From contig NZ_CP022013.1 of the NCBI RefSeq assembly GCF_003265225.1, positions 1,459,001-1,523,000 on the forward strand: a stretch of DNA of 64,000 bases. The letters run 5' to 3'. The position numbers and the translations under genes are program-made. Every line of letters begins with the position of its first letter. The stretch's first letter is position 1. The notes beneath the pieces were generated by a model that was not told the origin of the DNA, did not search any database, and saw only the letters and a program-made list of their open reading frames with translations. Source of the DNA: Mergibacter septicus (GTDB taxonomy: Bacteria > Pseudomonadota > Gammaproteobacteria > Enterobacterales > Pasteurellaceae). Of this stretch, positions 19,063-28,770 are shown piece by piece.

Positions 19063-19869
19063 ATGAATGAAAATACACAACAAAGCCAAAATACACTTTC
19101 AGATATCGCTACTCAGCAAGTTATACCAGAAACTAATATTGCTGAAACAGCAATTACGCCAGATCCTGCTTTAGCCTCTCCCCCTATAACAGGTGCTGAA
19201 AACAATACTCCACCTGATGTACTTGATTTACTCTTTGGACACGGTGATCTTGTTTTGCAAGGAACATTTTTATTAATGTTAACTATGAGTATAGTCAGTT
19301 GGACTATTCTGCTCTATCGCACTTTTTATGCGATTCAAGTGCGTGTACAAATAAAACGGCATTTAGCGATTTTCTTTAACCAACAAGAACTCTCTTTTAA
19401 AGAAAGATTAGCACTGATGAACGGAAAATCGCCGATAAAAACGCTCTTAACTTTAGCCATTAATAGCCGAGAAGAATTATTAAATAGTTCAAATAAAGAA
19501 GATCTTAATTATGCAGATTATTTAATGAGTAATATTCGCCACGGTTTAGACAATACGATAAATGCCCAAGATGGAGGATTAACCGTATTAGCCTCAGTCG
19601 GTGCGACCGCACCATTTGTTGGCTTATTTGGTACAGTATGGGGAATTTATCACGCTTTAATTAATATTTCAGTGATGGGAAGTGTGAATATTGCAACAAT
19701 TTCAGGCCCGATTGGAGAAGCATTGATTGCAACCGCATTTGGGCTTTTTGTTGCGATTCCTGCAGTATTAGCCTATAACGCTTTAAACCGCAGTAATCGG
19801 GTTTTAGGACGAAAATTAGATAGTTTTGCACACAATTTATATCGACTCTTTTTACACCAAATAAAATAA
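19063..19869 (+). CDS. exbB: ExbB, TonB-system inner-membrane proton channel subunit (long form)
   Basis: ExbB forms the pentameric channel that with ExbD energises TonB. The 268-residue protein has three membrane segments: GTFLLMLTMSIVSWTILLYR, a central one in LASVGATAPFVGLFGTVWGI, and ALIATAFGLFVAIPAVLAYN. This is the MotA/TolQ/ExbB signature. A hydrophilic, Thr/Pro-rich extension of about 60 residues precedes the first segment, as in the longer enteric or pseudomonad ExbB; the usual Haemophilus ExbB is near 150 residues. The island therefore appears to carry a different ExbB lineage. exbD starts 9 bases downstream. Confidence 0.93.
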   Translation: MNENTQQSQNTLSDIATQQVIPETNIAETAITPDPALASPPITGAENNTPPDVLDLLFGHGDLVLQGTFLLMLTMSIVSWTILLYRTFYAIQVRVQIKRHLAIFFNQQELSFKERLALMNGKSPIKTLLTLAINSREELLNSSNKEDLNYADYLMSNIRHGLDNTINAQDGGLTVLASVGATAPFVGLFGTVWGIYHALINISVMGSVNIATISGPIGEALIATAFGLFVAIPAVLAYNALNRSNRVLGRKLDSFAHNLYRLFLHQIK

Positions 19870-19878
19870 GGAAAAACA

Positions 19879-20298
19879 ATGGCATTTGGTAATTTTAATC
19901 AAAATGATAATGAAATGGCGGATATGAATGTAACGCCATTGGTCGATGTTATGCTGGTATTGTTAATTGTATTTATGATCGCAATGCCTGTTTTTACTTC
20001 ATCAATTCAAATTCAACTGCCACAATCAACAACCGTCAGTGAAAACGTGAAATCCCCTAATATCATTCGGGTGATTATTGATGCTGATGGCAAATATTAT
20101 ATTGCCGATCAACCTTATCATTTAGATGAATTAAAACAAGAATTACAACGACTTTATCAACAACAAAAAGAAAGTGTAATTGCTATTCGTGCTGATCAAA
20201 AAACTAATTATCAGTTTGTAGCAGGCTTATTAGATCTCGCACGCCAAGTTGGTATTAGTAAAATTGGTTTTGTAACCGAAGTTACCCCAACTAAGTAG
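19879..20298 (+). CDS. exbD: ExbD, TonB-system inner-membrane subunit
   Basis: The 139-residue protein has a short cytoplasmic N-terminus and one membrane helix (DVMLVLLIVFMIAMPVF). The proton-carrying aspartate lies in NVTPLVDVMLVLL. A periplasmic domain follows (ADGKYYIADQPYHLDELKQE, IRADQKTNYQFVAGLLDLAR). It is the last gene of the receptor island; two hairpins follow before fabB on the other strand. Confidence 0.95.
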   Translation: MAFGNFNQNDNEMADMNVTPLVDVMLVLLIVFMIAMPVFTSSIQIQLPQSTTVSENVKSPNIIRVIIDADGKYYIADQPYHLDELKQELQRLYQQQKESVIAIRADQKTNYQFVAGLLDLARQVGISKIGFVTEVTPTK

Positions 20299-20314
20299 TC
20301 TATTCATTATTACC

Positions 20315-20345
20315 AAAGCTTAGCCAAATTAGGTTAAGCTTTTAA
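20315..20345 (+). terminator. Terminator at the end of the receptor island
   Basis: AAAGCTTAGCC at 20315-20325 pairs with GGTTAAGCTTT at 20332-20342 (one G-U pair) around a 6-base loop. The T-run is short and partly inside the stem. Confidence 0.65.
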
Positions 20346-20353
20346 TCAAATAA

Positions 20354-20385
20354 AAAAACGTACAGACAAAGCTGTACGTTTTTTA
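20354..20385. terminator. Bidirectional terminator between exbD and fabB
   Basis: AAAAACGTACAG at 20354-20365 pairs with CTGTACGTTTTT at 20372-20383. The A-run and T-run on either side allow it to end both converging transcripts. Confidence 0.85.
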
Positions 20386-20399
20386 ATGAATCAAATTAA

Positions 20400-21620
20400 T
20401 TAGCCCTGATATCGCTTAAATACTAATGTTGCATTAGTACCACCAAAGCCGAAACTATTTGACATTACTGTCTGTAAGCCTGCTTTGTGACGTGTTTCAG
20501 TGATAATGTTGCAACCTTCCGCCTGCTCGTCAAGGGTTTCAATATTGATACTTGGCGCAATAAAATCATTATCTAACATAATTAAAGTATAAATGGCTTC
20601 ATGCACCCCTGCTGCACCAAGTGAATGCCCAGTCATTGATTTAGTCGAAGAAATTGCTGGCATTTTATCGCCAAAAACAGTTTTAATTGCACTTAACTCT
20701 TTTACATCACCAACTGGTGTTGAAGTACCGTGAACATTTAGATAATCCACTGGGGTATCAACATCTTTTAATGCTTGTTGCATACAACGAATAGCCCCTT
20801 CACCACTTGGTGCCACCATATCATAACCATCAGACGTTGCACCATAGCCAACAATCTCAGCATAAATTTTGGCACCACGTGCTAATGCGTGTTCTAACTC
20901 TTCAACAACAACGACACCGCCACCACCAGCGATAACAAAGCCATCACGAGCGGCATCATAAGCTCGAGATGCTTTAGTTGGCGTATCATTATATTTGGTG
21001 GATACTGCTCCCATTGCATCAAATTCACAAGTACATTCCCAAGAAAGCTCCTCTGCTCCCCCAGCAAAAACAATATCTTGTTTACCTAATTGAATTAATT
21101 CCCAAGCATGCCCAATACAATGTGCTGAAGTTGCACAGGCAGAACTTAAGCTATAGTTTACCCCTTTAATTTTATACGGTGTTGCAAGACAAGCAGAAAC
21201 ACTTGATGCCATTGTTTTCGTTACAGCATAAGGACCAATCGCCTTCACACCACGTGGACCACGCATTGCATCGCAAGCAACAATCTGATTATGTGCAGAA
21301 CCTGTCCCTGCTCCGATTACTAAGCCAGTACGCTCATTTGAAACCATCTCTTCGGTTAATCCTGCATCTTCAATTGCTTCACGCATTGAAAGATAAGCAT
21401 AGGCAGCAGCATCTCCCATAAAACGATAAATTTTGCGTTCAATATGTTCAGCTGGATTAATTTTTAATGTTCCAGCTACTTGTGATCTTAAACCCACTTC
21501 TGCAAATTCTGGTACGTATTCAATCCCTGACTTCCCTTCAGCCAACGCTGCTAATACTTCTTCTTTATTGTTACCAATACTGGAAATAACACCTAATCCA
21601 GTAATAACCGCTCTTTTCAT
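20400..21620 (-). CDS. fabB: 3-oxoacyl-[acyl-carrier-protein] synthase I (KAS I)
   Basis: FabB elongates acyl-ACP with malonyl-ACP and is the step needed for unsaturated fatty acids. The 406-residue condensing enzyme has the catalytic cysteine in [14 protein letters not shown], the histidines in [14 protein letters not shown] and [14 protein letters not shown], and the C-terminal [13 protein letters not shown] glycine-rich loop. ATG 21620 follows AAGGATTGAGT; an in-frame TTG two codons earlier abuts the ribosome-binding site. The gene stands alone between converging exbD and divergent mnmC. Confidence 0.96.
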   Translation of the reverse strand: MKRAVITGLGVISSIGNNKEEVLAALAEGKSGIEYVPEFAEVGLRSQVAGTLKINPAEHIERKIYRFMGDAAAYAYLSMREAIEDAGLTEEMVSNERTGLVIGAGTGSAHNQIVACDAMRGPRGVKAIGPYAVTKTMASSVSACLATPYKIKGVNYSLSSACATSAHCIGHAWELIQLGKQDIVFAGGAEELSWECTCEFDAMGAVSTKYNDTPTKASRAYDAARDGFVIAGGGGVVVVEELEHALARGAKIYAEIVGYGATSDGYDMVAPSGEGAIRCMQQALKDVDTPVDYLNVHGTSTPVGDVKELSAIKTVFGDKMPAISSTKSMTGHSLGAAGVHEAIYTLIMLDNDFIAPSINIETLDEQAEGCNIITETRHKAGLQTVMSNSFGFGGTNATLVFKRYQG

Positions 21621-21749
21621 ACTCAATCCTTATTATGTAGTTTAGAATTCGGGTTATGAGCAATATCAATAAAACTCGCCCTACATTATAATATGATAAA
21701 AATCCTCAATAAAGTAGCGATATACAGATCAGACCACATAAGTAACACA

Positions 21750-23834
21750 ATGAAAAAGAAAAGTTTAACCGTAATTAAACCTGCAAACCTGACGTTTAAT
21801 GAAAAAAACACCCCAATTTCAACCCTTTTTGATGATGTTTATTTTTGTCAGCAAAATGGTTTAGAAGAAAGTTATTATGTTTTTTTTGTAGGTAATGATT
21901 TATGGCAACGCTGGCAACAATGCCAGAAATCGCATTTTGTGATTGCTGAAACTGGCTTTGGAACAGGGCTTAACTTTCTTTTGATAGCAGAACAGTTTAA
22001 GCGTTTTCGCCAACATTATCCCAATGCGACCTTACAACAGCTTTTTTTTATTAGTTTTGAAAAATACCCTTTAACACCTGAAGATTTAGCAAAAGCCCAC
22101 CAAGCATATCCGCAATTTTCAGCTCTCTCAGAAAAATTAGTTCAACAGCTCGACCAACCTATTTCAGGTTGTCAACGTGTTATCTTTGATCACCTTTATT
22201 TAGATCTTTGGTTTGGTGATATACAAGAAAATCTCCCTCAACTTGGGGATTATATGCACAATAAAATTGATGCTTGGTTGCTTGATGGTTTTGCACCTAG
22301 CAAAAATCCAGCAATGTGGCAGGAAAGTTTATATCAGCAAATGTATCGTTATACTCGCCCTGATGGTACATTTGCGACTTTCACCGCTGCATCTAGTGTT
22401 CGGAAAGGATTATTACAAGCTGGCTTTGAAGTGAAGAAACGTAAAGGCTATGGTAAAAAACGAGAATGCTTACACGGTTACAAAGATCAACAGAAAAACA
22501 ACTCAGATACCACCTATACTGCACCTTGGTATTTGGCACAACCTGCTAATTTTTCTCACTCTCCTGCGGATATTGCCATTATTGGTGGTGGTATTGCTTC
22601 ACTTTGTACCGCTGCATCACTCTTACAACGAGGGGCTAAAGTAACACTCTATTGTAAAGATGCTGAAACCGCATTAAATGCGTCAGGAAATAAGCAAGGG
22701 GCTTTTTATCCTCAACTTAGTGATGATGATTTACACATTTGTCAATTTTATGCTCAGGCGTTTATTTTTGGACAACATTACTACCGTCAACTAGCACAAC
22801 AAGGGGTTGAGTTTGAACACCAATGGTGTGGTGTAACGCTATGTGGTTATAACCTCAAAGCACAGCAAAAATTAGATAAAATCGCAGCATTAGGCTTACC
22901 ACCCACTATTTTTGCCCGTTATTCGGCACAACAACTGAGTAAACTAGCTGGCTTGCCATTAGCTTGTGATGGCGGATTCATTCCCAATGGGGCTTGGATT
23001 AATCCACGTCAATTAGTACAAAATTTCTTTACTGCATTACAAAAACAGGGGCTAATCCTCAAAACTGAAACCCAGATCGTTGAATTGCAACAACAAGAGG
23101 AAGATTGGCTGCTACGAGATCAACAACAAAATACCTATTCTCATCGTTGTGTTATTCTTGCCAATGGGCATTTATTAACCCAGTTTAAACAAACTGAAAA
23201 TTTACCGCTTTATCCCGTACGAGGGCAAGTCAGTCAAATTCCAACAACCCCTCAATTAAGTCAATTACGCACGGTACTCTGTTATGATGGTTACCTCACA
23301 CCCGTTGATCTGGCTAAACAATCGCATTGTATTGGCGCAAGTCATATACGAGATAATAGTGATACGGATTTTTCACCTCTTGAACAACAGCAAAATCAAC
23401 AAAAAATCCAACAAAATCTTAACCCTGATAGTACGATCCAGTGGGTTAAAGAGGTGGATACCAGTGCAAATCTTGCAAGAATGGGGGTGCGTAGCAGTGC
23501 CCGAGATAGGGCGCCATTAATAGGTAATGTTGCTGATATTGAACAACAATACCTTGATTACCATAATCTCTATAATTTACGGCGGCGACGTCAAACGGTT
23601 CCGATTGCAAAATCTTTTCCAAATTTATTCTTAATCGGTGGCTTAGGCTCTCGTGGTTTAACCTCTGCACCTTTGCTTGGAGAAACGCTAGCCTCTTTAA
23701 TTTTCAATCACCCGTTACCTTTAGGGAAAGATATTTTGCATACATTAAGCCCTAACCGTAATTGGATCAGAAAATTACTCAAAGGTATGGCAATTAAAGA
23801 TCTTAAACAAACAAAAACACCTTCAGAAAATTAA
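21750..23834 (+). CDS. mnmC: Bifunctional tRNA mnm5s2U34 methyltransferase/FAD-dependent oxidoreductase
   Basis: MnmC completes the wobble-uridine modification mnm5s2U34: the C-terminal FAD domain removes the carboxymethyl group of cmnm5U and the N-terminal domain methylates the resulting nm5U. In this 694-residue protein the methyltransferase part has AETGFGTGLNFLLI and the DAWLLDGFAPSKNPAMW segment. The oxidase part begins near residue 270 with the dinucleotide motif IAIIGGGIASLCTAASLLQR. ATG 21750 is chosen because MKKKSLTVIKPANLTFN aligns with the E. coli start; an upstream ATG at 21693 would add 19 residues. folP follows with almost no gap. Confidence 0.93.
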   Translation: MKKKSLTVIKPANLTFNEKNTPISTLFDDVYFCQQNGLEESYYVFFVGNDLWQRWQQCQKSHFVIAETGFGTGLNFLLIAEQFKRFRQHYPNATLQQLFFISFEKYPLTPEDLAKAHQAYPQFSALSEKLVQQLDQPISGCQRVIFDHLYLDLWFGDIQENLPQLGDYMHNKIDAWLLDGFAPSKNPAMWQESLYQQMYRYTRPDGTFATFTAASSVRKGLLQAGFEVKKRKGYGKKRECLHGYKDQQKNNSDTTYTAPWYLAQPANFSHSPADIAIIGGGIASLCTAASLLQRGAKVTLYCKDAETALNASGNKQGAFYPQLSDDDLHICQFYAQAFIFGQHYYRQLAQQGVEFEHQWCGVTLCGYNLKAQQKLDKIAALGLPPTIFARYSAQQLSKLAGLPLACDGGFIPNGAWINPRQLVQNFFTALQKQGLILKTETQIVELQQQEEDWLLRDQQQNTYSHRCVILANGHLLTQFKQTENLPLYPVRGQVSQIPTTPQLSQLRTVLCYDGYLTPVDLAKQSHCIGASHIRDNSDTDFSPLEQQQNQQKIQQNLNPDSTIQWVKEVDTSANLARMGVRSSARDRAPLIGNVADIEQQYLDYHNLYNLRRRRQTVPIAKSFPNLFLIGGLGSRGLTSAPLLGETLASLIFNHPLPLGKDILHTLSPNRNWIRKLLKGMAIKDLKQTKTPSEN

Positions 23835-23843
23835 GTGGTATTT

Positions 23844-24689
23844 ATGCATAACACTCAACCAATCCAATCAGAGATCTCTCGCCCACAAATTATGGGTATT
23901 TTAAATGTTACGCCTGATTCTTTCTCGGATAATGGAAAATTCTTCAATTTAGATTCTGCTCTTTTTCACGTTGAAGAAATGTTAAATGCAGGGGCAGATA
24001 TTATTGATGTTGGAGGAGAATCCACTCGTCCACAAGCAAATGTTATTTCACTACAACAAGAGTTAGATCGTGTTCTCCCTATTATTGAAGCCATAACACA
24101 ACGCTTTGATTGTCTTATTTCAATAGACACCTCAAAAGCTGAAGTTATGCAACAAGCAATTGCTTTAGGTGCGGATATGATTAATGATATTCGAGCATTA
24201 CAACAACCTAATGCGTTAGAGACAGCCGCTAGATTAAATGTTCCTGTATGTTTAATGCATATGCAGGGAACACCACAAACAATGCAGCATAATCCACAGT
24301 ATCAAGACGTGGTAACGGAAGTAGAAACTTGGCTAATAACACGAGCTACACAATGTATTGCCGCAGGCATCAAGCCAGACAACATTATTCTTGATCCGGG
24401 CTTAGGCTTTGGTAAAACGGTACAACATAACTACCAACTCTTAAAACATTGTCAACGTTTTGCCGCCTTAGGTTTTCCTGTCCTCATCGGCTTATCTAGA
24501 AAATCTATGCTAGGTGCAGTATTAAATAAAACCGTTGAACAACGCTTGATTGGTAGTGTCGGTGGTGCATTATTAGCCGCAGTTAATGGTGCAAAAATCT
24601 TACGTGTTCACGATGTTGCAGAAACAGTCGAAGCAATCAAAATCTTTGAAGCGATGACACTTGCCGATCAAAGTAACTTTCCCTATTAA
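23844..24689 (+). CDS. folP: Dihydropteroate synthase
   Basis: FolP joins para-aminobenzoate to hydroxymethyl-dihydropterin pyrophosphate in folate synthesis and is the sulfonamide target. The 281-residue TIM-barrel protein shows both family signatures, MGILNVTPDSFSDNG near residue 16 and DIIDVGGESTRP near residue 52, plus DPGLGFGKT and IGLSRKSMLG. The start is either ATG 23844 or GTG 23835, which directly follows the mnmC stop; neither has a strong ribosome-binding site. Translational coupling to mnmC is likely. glmM follows, as commonly in gammaproteobacteria. Confidence 0.94.
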   Translation: MHNTQPIQSEISRPQIMGILNVTPDSFSDNGKFFNLDSALFHVEEMLNAGADIIDVGGESTRPQANVISLQQELDRVLPIIEAITQRFDCLISIDTSKAEVMQQAIALGADMINDIRALQQPNALETAARLNVPVCLMHMQGTPQTMQHNPQYQDVVTEVETWLITRATQCIAAGIKPDNIILDPGLGFGKTVQHNYQLLKHCQRFAALGFPVLIGLSRKSMLGAVLNKTVEQRLIGSVGGALLAAVNGAKILRVHDVAETVEAIKIFEAMTLADQSNFPY

Positions 24690-24790
24690 AGTGGAAATTT
24701 AGTAAGATACGCATAAAACATCATTAAAATAAATATATTGGCAAATTCAAAATAGTTAAAAATGTATTAAACAGAGAAGGATTTTTTCTT

Positions 24791-26131
24791 ATGACAACAG
24801 AACGCAAATATTTTGGTACTGATGGGGTTCGTGGCAAAGTCGGGGCTTATCCTATCACACCAGATTTTGCCCTAAAATTAGGTTGGGCTGCAGGCAAAGT
24901 ATTAGCCGGACAAGGAACAGGCAAAGTTTTAATTGGTAAAGATACTCGAATCTCTGGCTATATGTTGGAATCCGCTTTAGAAGCAGGCTTAGCTGCTGCT
25001 GGACTTTCTGCCGCTTTTGTTGGCCCAATGCCTACCCCTGCTATTGCTTATCTTACACGCACTTTTCGTGCCGAAGCAGGAATTGTTATTTCAGCCTCAC
25101 ACAACCCATTTGATGATAACGGCATTAAATTCTTTTCCTCTCAAGGCACAAAATTACCTGATGAAATTGAGTTAGCAATTGAAGCAATGTTAGAACAACC
25201 TATGACCTGTGTTGAATCCGCCCAATTAGGAAAAGCAAGCCGTATCAACGATGCAGCAGGACGTTATATCGAATTTTGTAAAAGTACCTTTCCAACAGAA
25301 ATGAGCCTTGAAGGATATAAAATTGTTGTCGATTGTGCCAATGGTGCAACTTATCATATCGCTCCAAACGTCTTACGAGAACTCGGTGCAGAGGTAATTG
25401 AAATTGCGACTAAGCCTAATGGTATGAATATCAATGATCATTGTGGTGCAACTGATATCACTGCATTACAAAATGCCGTTATCCAAAACAAAGCAGATGT
25501 CGGTTTGGCTTACGATGGAGATGGTGATCGGATCATTATGGTTGACCATTTAGGTAATAAGATCGATGGTGATCAGATTCTATTTATTATTGCACGAGAA
25601 GATCTCCGTTCAGGCAAACTTTCTGGTGGTGTGGTTGGAACACAAATGAGTAATATGAGCCTAGAACTTGCTTTAAAAATGTTAGGTATTCCATTTGTGC
25701 GAGCCAAAGTAGGGGATCGCTATGTATTAGAGTTAATGCAAGAAAAAGGCTGGAAACTAGGGGGGGAAAATTCAGGGCATATTATCACCGATAAAAATAC
25801 CACTGGTGATGGTATCATTGCCTCATTACAAGTGCTAGCGGCAATGGTACGGCATAATATGTGCTTAAACGATTTAGCGAGTGCCGTCCAACTCTTTCCA
25901 CAAGTGTTAATTAATGTCCGTCTTGAACAGGGAACAACTGCTAATAATTTAGAAAGCGAAGCAGTAAAACGTGCTACCGCTGAAGCAGAGCAATGGTTAC
26001 AAGGTAAAGGACGAATTTTATTACGCAAATCAGGCACAGAACCACTAATCAGAGTGATGGTTGAATGCCAAGATCACGCCTTAGCAGAAAAAAGTGCACA
26101 ACATATCGCCGCCGCAGTAAAACATTGTTAA
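24791..26131 (+). CDS. glmM: Phosphoglucosamine mutase
   Basis: GlmM interconverts glucosamine-6-phosphate and glucosamine-1-phosphate on the way to UDP-GlcNAc, and so supports peptidoglycan and LPS synthesis. The 446-residue protein has the phospho-serine loop [19 protein letters not shown] near residue 100, the metal-binding loop DGDGDR near 243, GGENSGHI for sugar binding and [12 protein letters not shown] for phosphate binding. ATG 24791 lies ten bases after AAGGA. A perfect terminator ends the gene. Confidence 0.97.
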   Translation: MTTERKYFGTDGVRGKVGAYPITPDFALKLGWAAGKVLAGQGTGKVLIGKDTRISGYMLESALEAGLAAAGLSAAFVGPMPTPAIAYLTRTFRAEAGIVISASHNPFDDNGIKFFSSQGTKLPDEIELAIEAMLEQPMTCVESAQLGKASRINDAAGRYIEFCKSTFPTEMSLEGYKIVVDCANGATYHIAPNVLRELGAEVIEIATKPNGMNINDHCGATDITALQNAVIQNKADVGLAYDGDGDRIIMVDHLGNKIDGDQILFIIAREDLRSGKLSGGVVGTQMSNMSLELALKMLGIPFVRAKVGDRYVLELMQEKGWKLGGENSGHIITDKNTTGDGIIASLQVLAAMVRHNMCLNDLASAVQLFPQVLINVRLEQGTTANNLESEAVKRATAEAEQWLQGKGRILLRKSGTEPLIRVMVECQDHALAEKSAQHIAAAVKHC

Positions 26132-26135
26132 AAAG

Positions 26136-26163
26136 AAAAAGCTGGAAATATTCCAGCTTTTTT
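26136..26163. terminator. Bidirectional terminator between glmM and ndk
   Basis: GCTGGAA at 26141-26147 pairs with TTCCAGC at 26151-26157 around a 3-base loop, with AAAAA before and TTTTTT after, so the paired region extends into both tracts. Confidence 0.9.
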
Positions 26164-26165
26164 CA

Positions 26166-26585
26166 TTAAAACAACTCATTCTGACTAAAAAAATAGGCGA
26201 TTTCACGTTCTGCTGATGCTTGGCTATCCGAACCGTGAACACTATTTTGACGTCCATTGAGGGCATAATCATGCCGAATAGTGCCGACTGCCGCTTCAGT
26301 AGGATCGGTTTTTCCTATCAGTTCTCGATAAGCTAAAATCGCATTTTCTCGTTCTAATACAACCACCACGACTGGGCTAGATGTCATAAACTCGACTAAT
26401 TGGGGAAAAAATGGCTTATCTTGATGCTCAGCATAAAAGCCTTCCGCTTGTTCTTGGGTTAAATGTACCATTTTTAAACCAACAATACGGAATTTTGCCG
26501 TTTCAAAACGTGCTAAAATCGTACCGATTAACTGTCGTTGGACAATATCAGGTTTTAAAATCGATAAAGTTCGTTCTAATGCCAT
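26166..26585 (-). CDS. ndk: Nucleoside diphosphate kinase
   Basis: Ndk transfers gamma-phosphate between nucleoside triphosphates and diphosphates through a phosphohistidine. The 139-residue protein begins [12 protein letters not shown]. It has the [20 protein letters not shown] segment, the nucleotide-binding arginines in LIGKTDP and TIRHDYA, and the active-site histidine in NSVHGSDS near residue 115. ATG 26585 gives the family start MALERT; a GTG 21 bases upstream is unlikely. Confidence 0.96.
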   Translation of the reverse strand: MALERTLSILKPDIVQRQLIGTILARFETAKFRIVGLKMVHLTQEQAEGFYAEHQDKPFFPQLVEFMTSSPVVVVVLERENAILAYRELIGKTDPTEAAVGTIRHDYALNGRQNSVHGSDSQASAEREIAYFFSQNELF

Positions 26586-26643
26586 TACTTTGCTCTCAAT
26601 ATTCACTCAGAATGTGGTAATCCCTTTTCTTCATTAGGATAAA

Positions 26644-27936
26644 TTAAGCGGTGAATAATAAATTTGCTAATGTTTTCACCCCTATACCCGTTGCACCAAC
26701 TGCCCATAACGCATTTCCTGTTTTACGGAATGTTGCAGAACAATCAATATGTAACCAATTTTGCTGATAATTTTCCACAAAATAAGATAAAAATGCGGTT
26801 GCTGTGCTTGCTCCTGCTGGTGTGGAAATACTTGCTGTATTTGAAATATCTGCAAATGAAGATTTAATTTGATCACGATGAAAGGCTTCAAAAGGTAAAC
26901 GCCAGAACGCTTCATTTTCTTCTTTCGCTGCATTCAACAGTGCATTAACAAGATGATCGTCCATAGAGAGAATTGAGTGGTAATCATTCCCGACAGCTGC
27001 TTTTGCTGCACCTGTTAAAGTTGCACAATCCACAATAAATTGTGGGTTTTGTTTTGACGCCTCGATCAAGCCATCAGCCAGCACTAATCGCCCTTCGGCA
27101 TCTGTATTCAACACTTCAACTGTAACACCGTTACGATAAGTAATAATATCCCCTAATTTAAAGGCGTTATGGCTGACCATATTCTCAGCACAACACAGAT
27201 ATAATTTAACACGATGTTGTAAACCTCGTGCAATGGCAAACCCTAATGCACCAGTAACTAACGCTGCACCACCCATATCACTACGCATACTGTCCATATA
27301 CTCACTTGGTTTCAAGCTATATCCACCTGTATCAAAGGTAATGCCTTTCCCAACAAGGCAAGCTCTGACTGGTGCATCAGGATCACCACTTGGATTAAAA
27401 TCAAGTTGCAACATTGCAGGCGGATTTTCTGAACCTTTTCCTACCGTCCAGATCCCTTGATAACCTAACTGTGCTAATTCTTCCCCAGTAATAATGTTAA
27501 AAGTAACTGCATTTTTTTCAGCATAAGTTTCAGCTTGTTCGCTAATAAATGCTGCGGCACGTTGTGCTAAAGCTAACGGTGTAATCACATCTGAAGGTAA
27601 ATTAATTATTTCACGGACAAAATCGCCACAACGCATTCGCTCGTAAAGTTCAGCTTCATCATCACCTTCTAAATGCGGAAATTCAATCGCATAGGTATTC
27701 TTAGCCGAATAAAAACCTTGATAAAACGCCCAACATTGTTCTAAGTCCCAATCACCGACAAGTTCAACATCATCTATCCCTTGACCACGTAATTTACGAG
27801 CTGCCTGCTGTACTCGTTGATAATCATTTGCTTGCTGAAGATGAATAATCGCCTCATCAGCAGAAAAACTTAATATGGCTGCTTTTCCCCACTGTTGTGG
27901 TGCAGCTTGAGTAGAAAGACGAACGATCATAGTCAT
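26644..27936 (-). CDS. pepB: Peptidase B (M17 leucyl aminopeptidase family)
   Basis: This cytosolic di-metal aminopeptidase of the M17 family degrades peptides. The 430-residue length matches PepB rather than the longer PepA (about 500). Metal and catalytic segments are [22 protein letters not shown], the diagnostic [14 protein letters not shown], and [13 protein letters not shown] lies six bases before ATG 27936. It is separated from yecM upstream on the same strand by 35 bases, so the two may be cotranscribed. Confidence 0.93.
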   Translation of the reverse strand: MTMIVRLSTQAAPQQWGKAAILSFSADEAIIHLQQANDYQRVQQAARKLRGQGIDDVELVGDWDLEQCWAFYQGFYSAKNTYAIEFPHLEGDDEAELYERMRCGDFVREIINLPSDVITPLALAQRAAAFISEQAETYAEKNAVTFNIITGEELAQLGYQGIWTVGKGSENPPAMLQLDFNPSGDPDAPVRACLVGKGITFDTGGYSLKPSEYMDSMRSDMGGAALVTGALGFAIARGLQHRVKLYLCCAENMVSHNAFKLGDIITYRNGVTVEVLNTDAEGRLVLADGLIEASKQNPQFIVDCATLTGAAKAAVGNDYHSILSMDDHLVNALLNAAKEENEAFWRLPFEAFHRDQIKSSFADISNTASISTPAGASTATAFLSYFVENYQQNWLHIDCSATFRKTGNALWAVGATGIGVKTLANLLFTA

Positions 27937-27971
27937 AATCTATCCTTTTGGTTAATTGTTGTGATGCATAG

Positions 27972-28583
27972 TCATTCTGCTTGAACGACTTGTTCTATAC
28001 TATAAGGATGGATTTTAATACATAAATTAAGATCCGCTCCTTGCTTAAATTTACTTTTTTCAATCGTTAAAGGGTTAAAACGTATCGCTATTGATGGGTT
28101 AGGTAATTGTTCTCCCTTCACCTTAGGCTGGCTAACTTTAAAACAGAGGTATTCTTTTTCGGTTAACTGAAATAAAGTATCAATTCGTTGTTGCCATTCA
28201 AAAATCGTTTCATCAGGTAAAAAAGGCAAAACAACTTCAAAATGTTCCCAGCCTTCCTCAGGGTAGGTTTTATCATTCGGATAAGGTAATTCAACAATAT
28301 CAATTAATTGTTGACAAAAATCGATGGCTTGATCAAGTTTAAAAAGATAAATAGGTCTGCCATTGACTTGATTCTGGCTTAATATTTTTGCGTTTTGACA
28401 AAATACTGCTCGCCATTTATCTGCTTGAGATTGATGATTAGTGCGTAATGCTAGGTGATCAATTTGAACTTGCTTGAGATCTAATCCAATCGCTTCCGCC
28501 AAATGAATAAAAGCACGTTTTTTCTGTTCTAATTGTTGTAATAAAGTAGCAATACTTACTGGAAAGTTGTCACTGGTTATCAT
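27972..28583 (-). CDS. yecM: YecM-family protein
   Basis: The 203-residue protein resembles E. coli YecM, a cytosolic protein with a vicinal-oxygen-chelate-like fold of unknown function. Shared landmarks are DHLALR near residue 44, NGRPIYLFKL, the histidine/glutamate motif EEGWEHFEVVLP, LPNPSIA and the C-terminal IKIHPYSIEQVV. It lies divergently next to argS, as in E. coli. The start is uncertain: ATG 28583 gives the family length, while ATG 28622 would add 13 residues and has AGGA only three bases before it. No enzymatic activity can be assigned. Confidence 0.85.
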   Translation of the reverse strand: MITSDNFPVSIATLLQQLEQKKRAFIHLAEAIGLDLKQVQIDHLALRTNHQSQADKWRAVFCQNAKILSQNQVNGRPIYLFKLDQAIDFCQQLIDIVELPYPNDKTYPEEGWEHFEVVLPFLPDETIFEWQQRIDTLFQLTEKEYLCFKVSQPKVKGEQLPNPSIAIRFNPLTIEKSKFKQGADLNLCIKIHPYSIEQVVQAE

Positions 28584-28770
28584 AAAGAGAACTTCATACT
28601 TATCTTGATGAGTTATACCCATTAATCCTAATATTTATTTTTTAATCTTATACTTTATCTTGGCTTTTAGCTTTTCTCAACACAAGATCCCTTGTATTAT
28701 AAGCAAATTAAGAAGAAACAGTAGAATTTTATGCTACTAATATATTGAAATAATAATCAAAGGATATTTT

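Noticed and set aside
25720-26037. 105-codon minus-strand frame within glmM
   Set aside because: Antisense shadow of glmM, without start signals or recognisable motifs.
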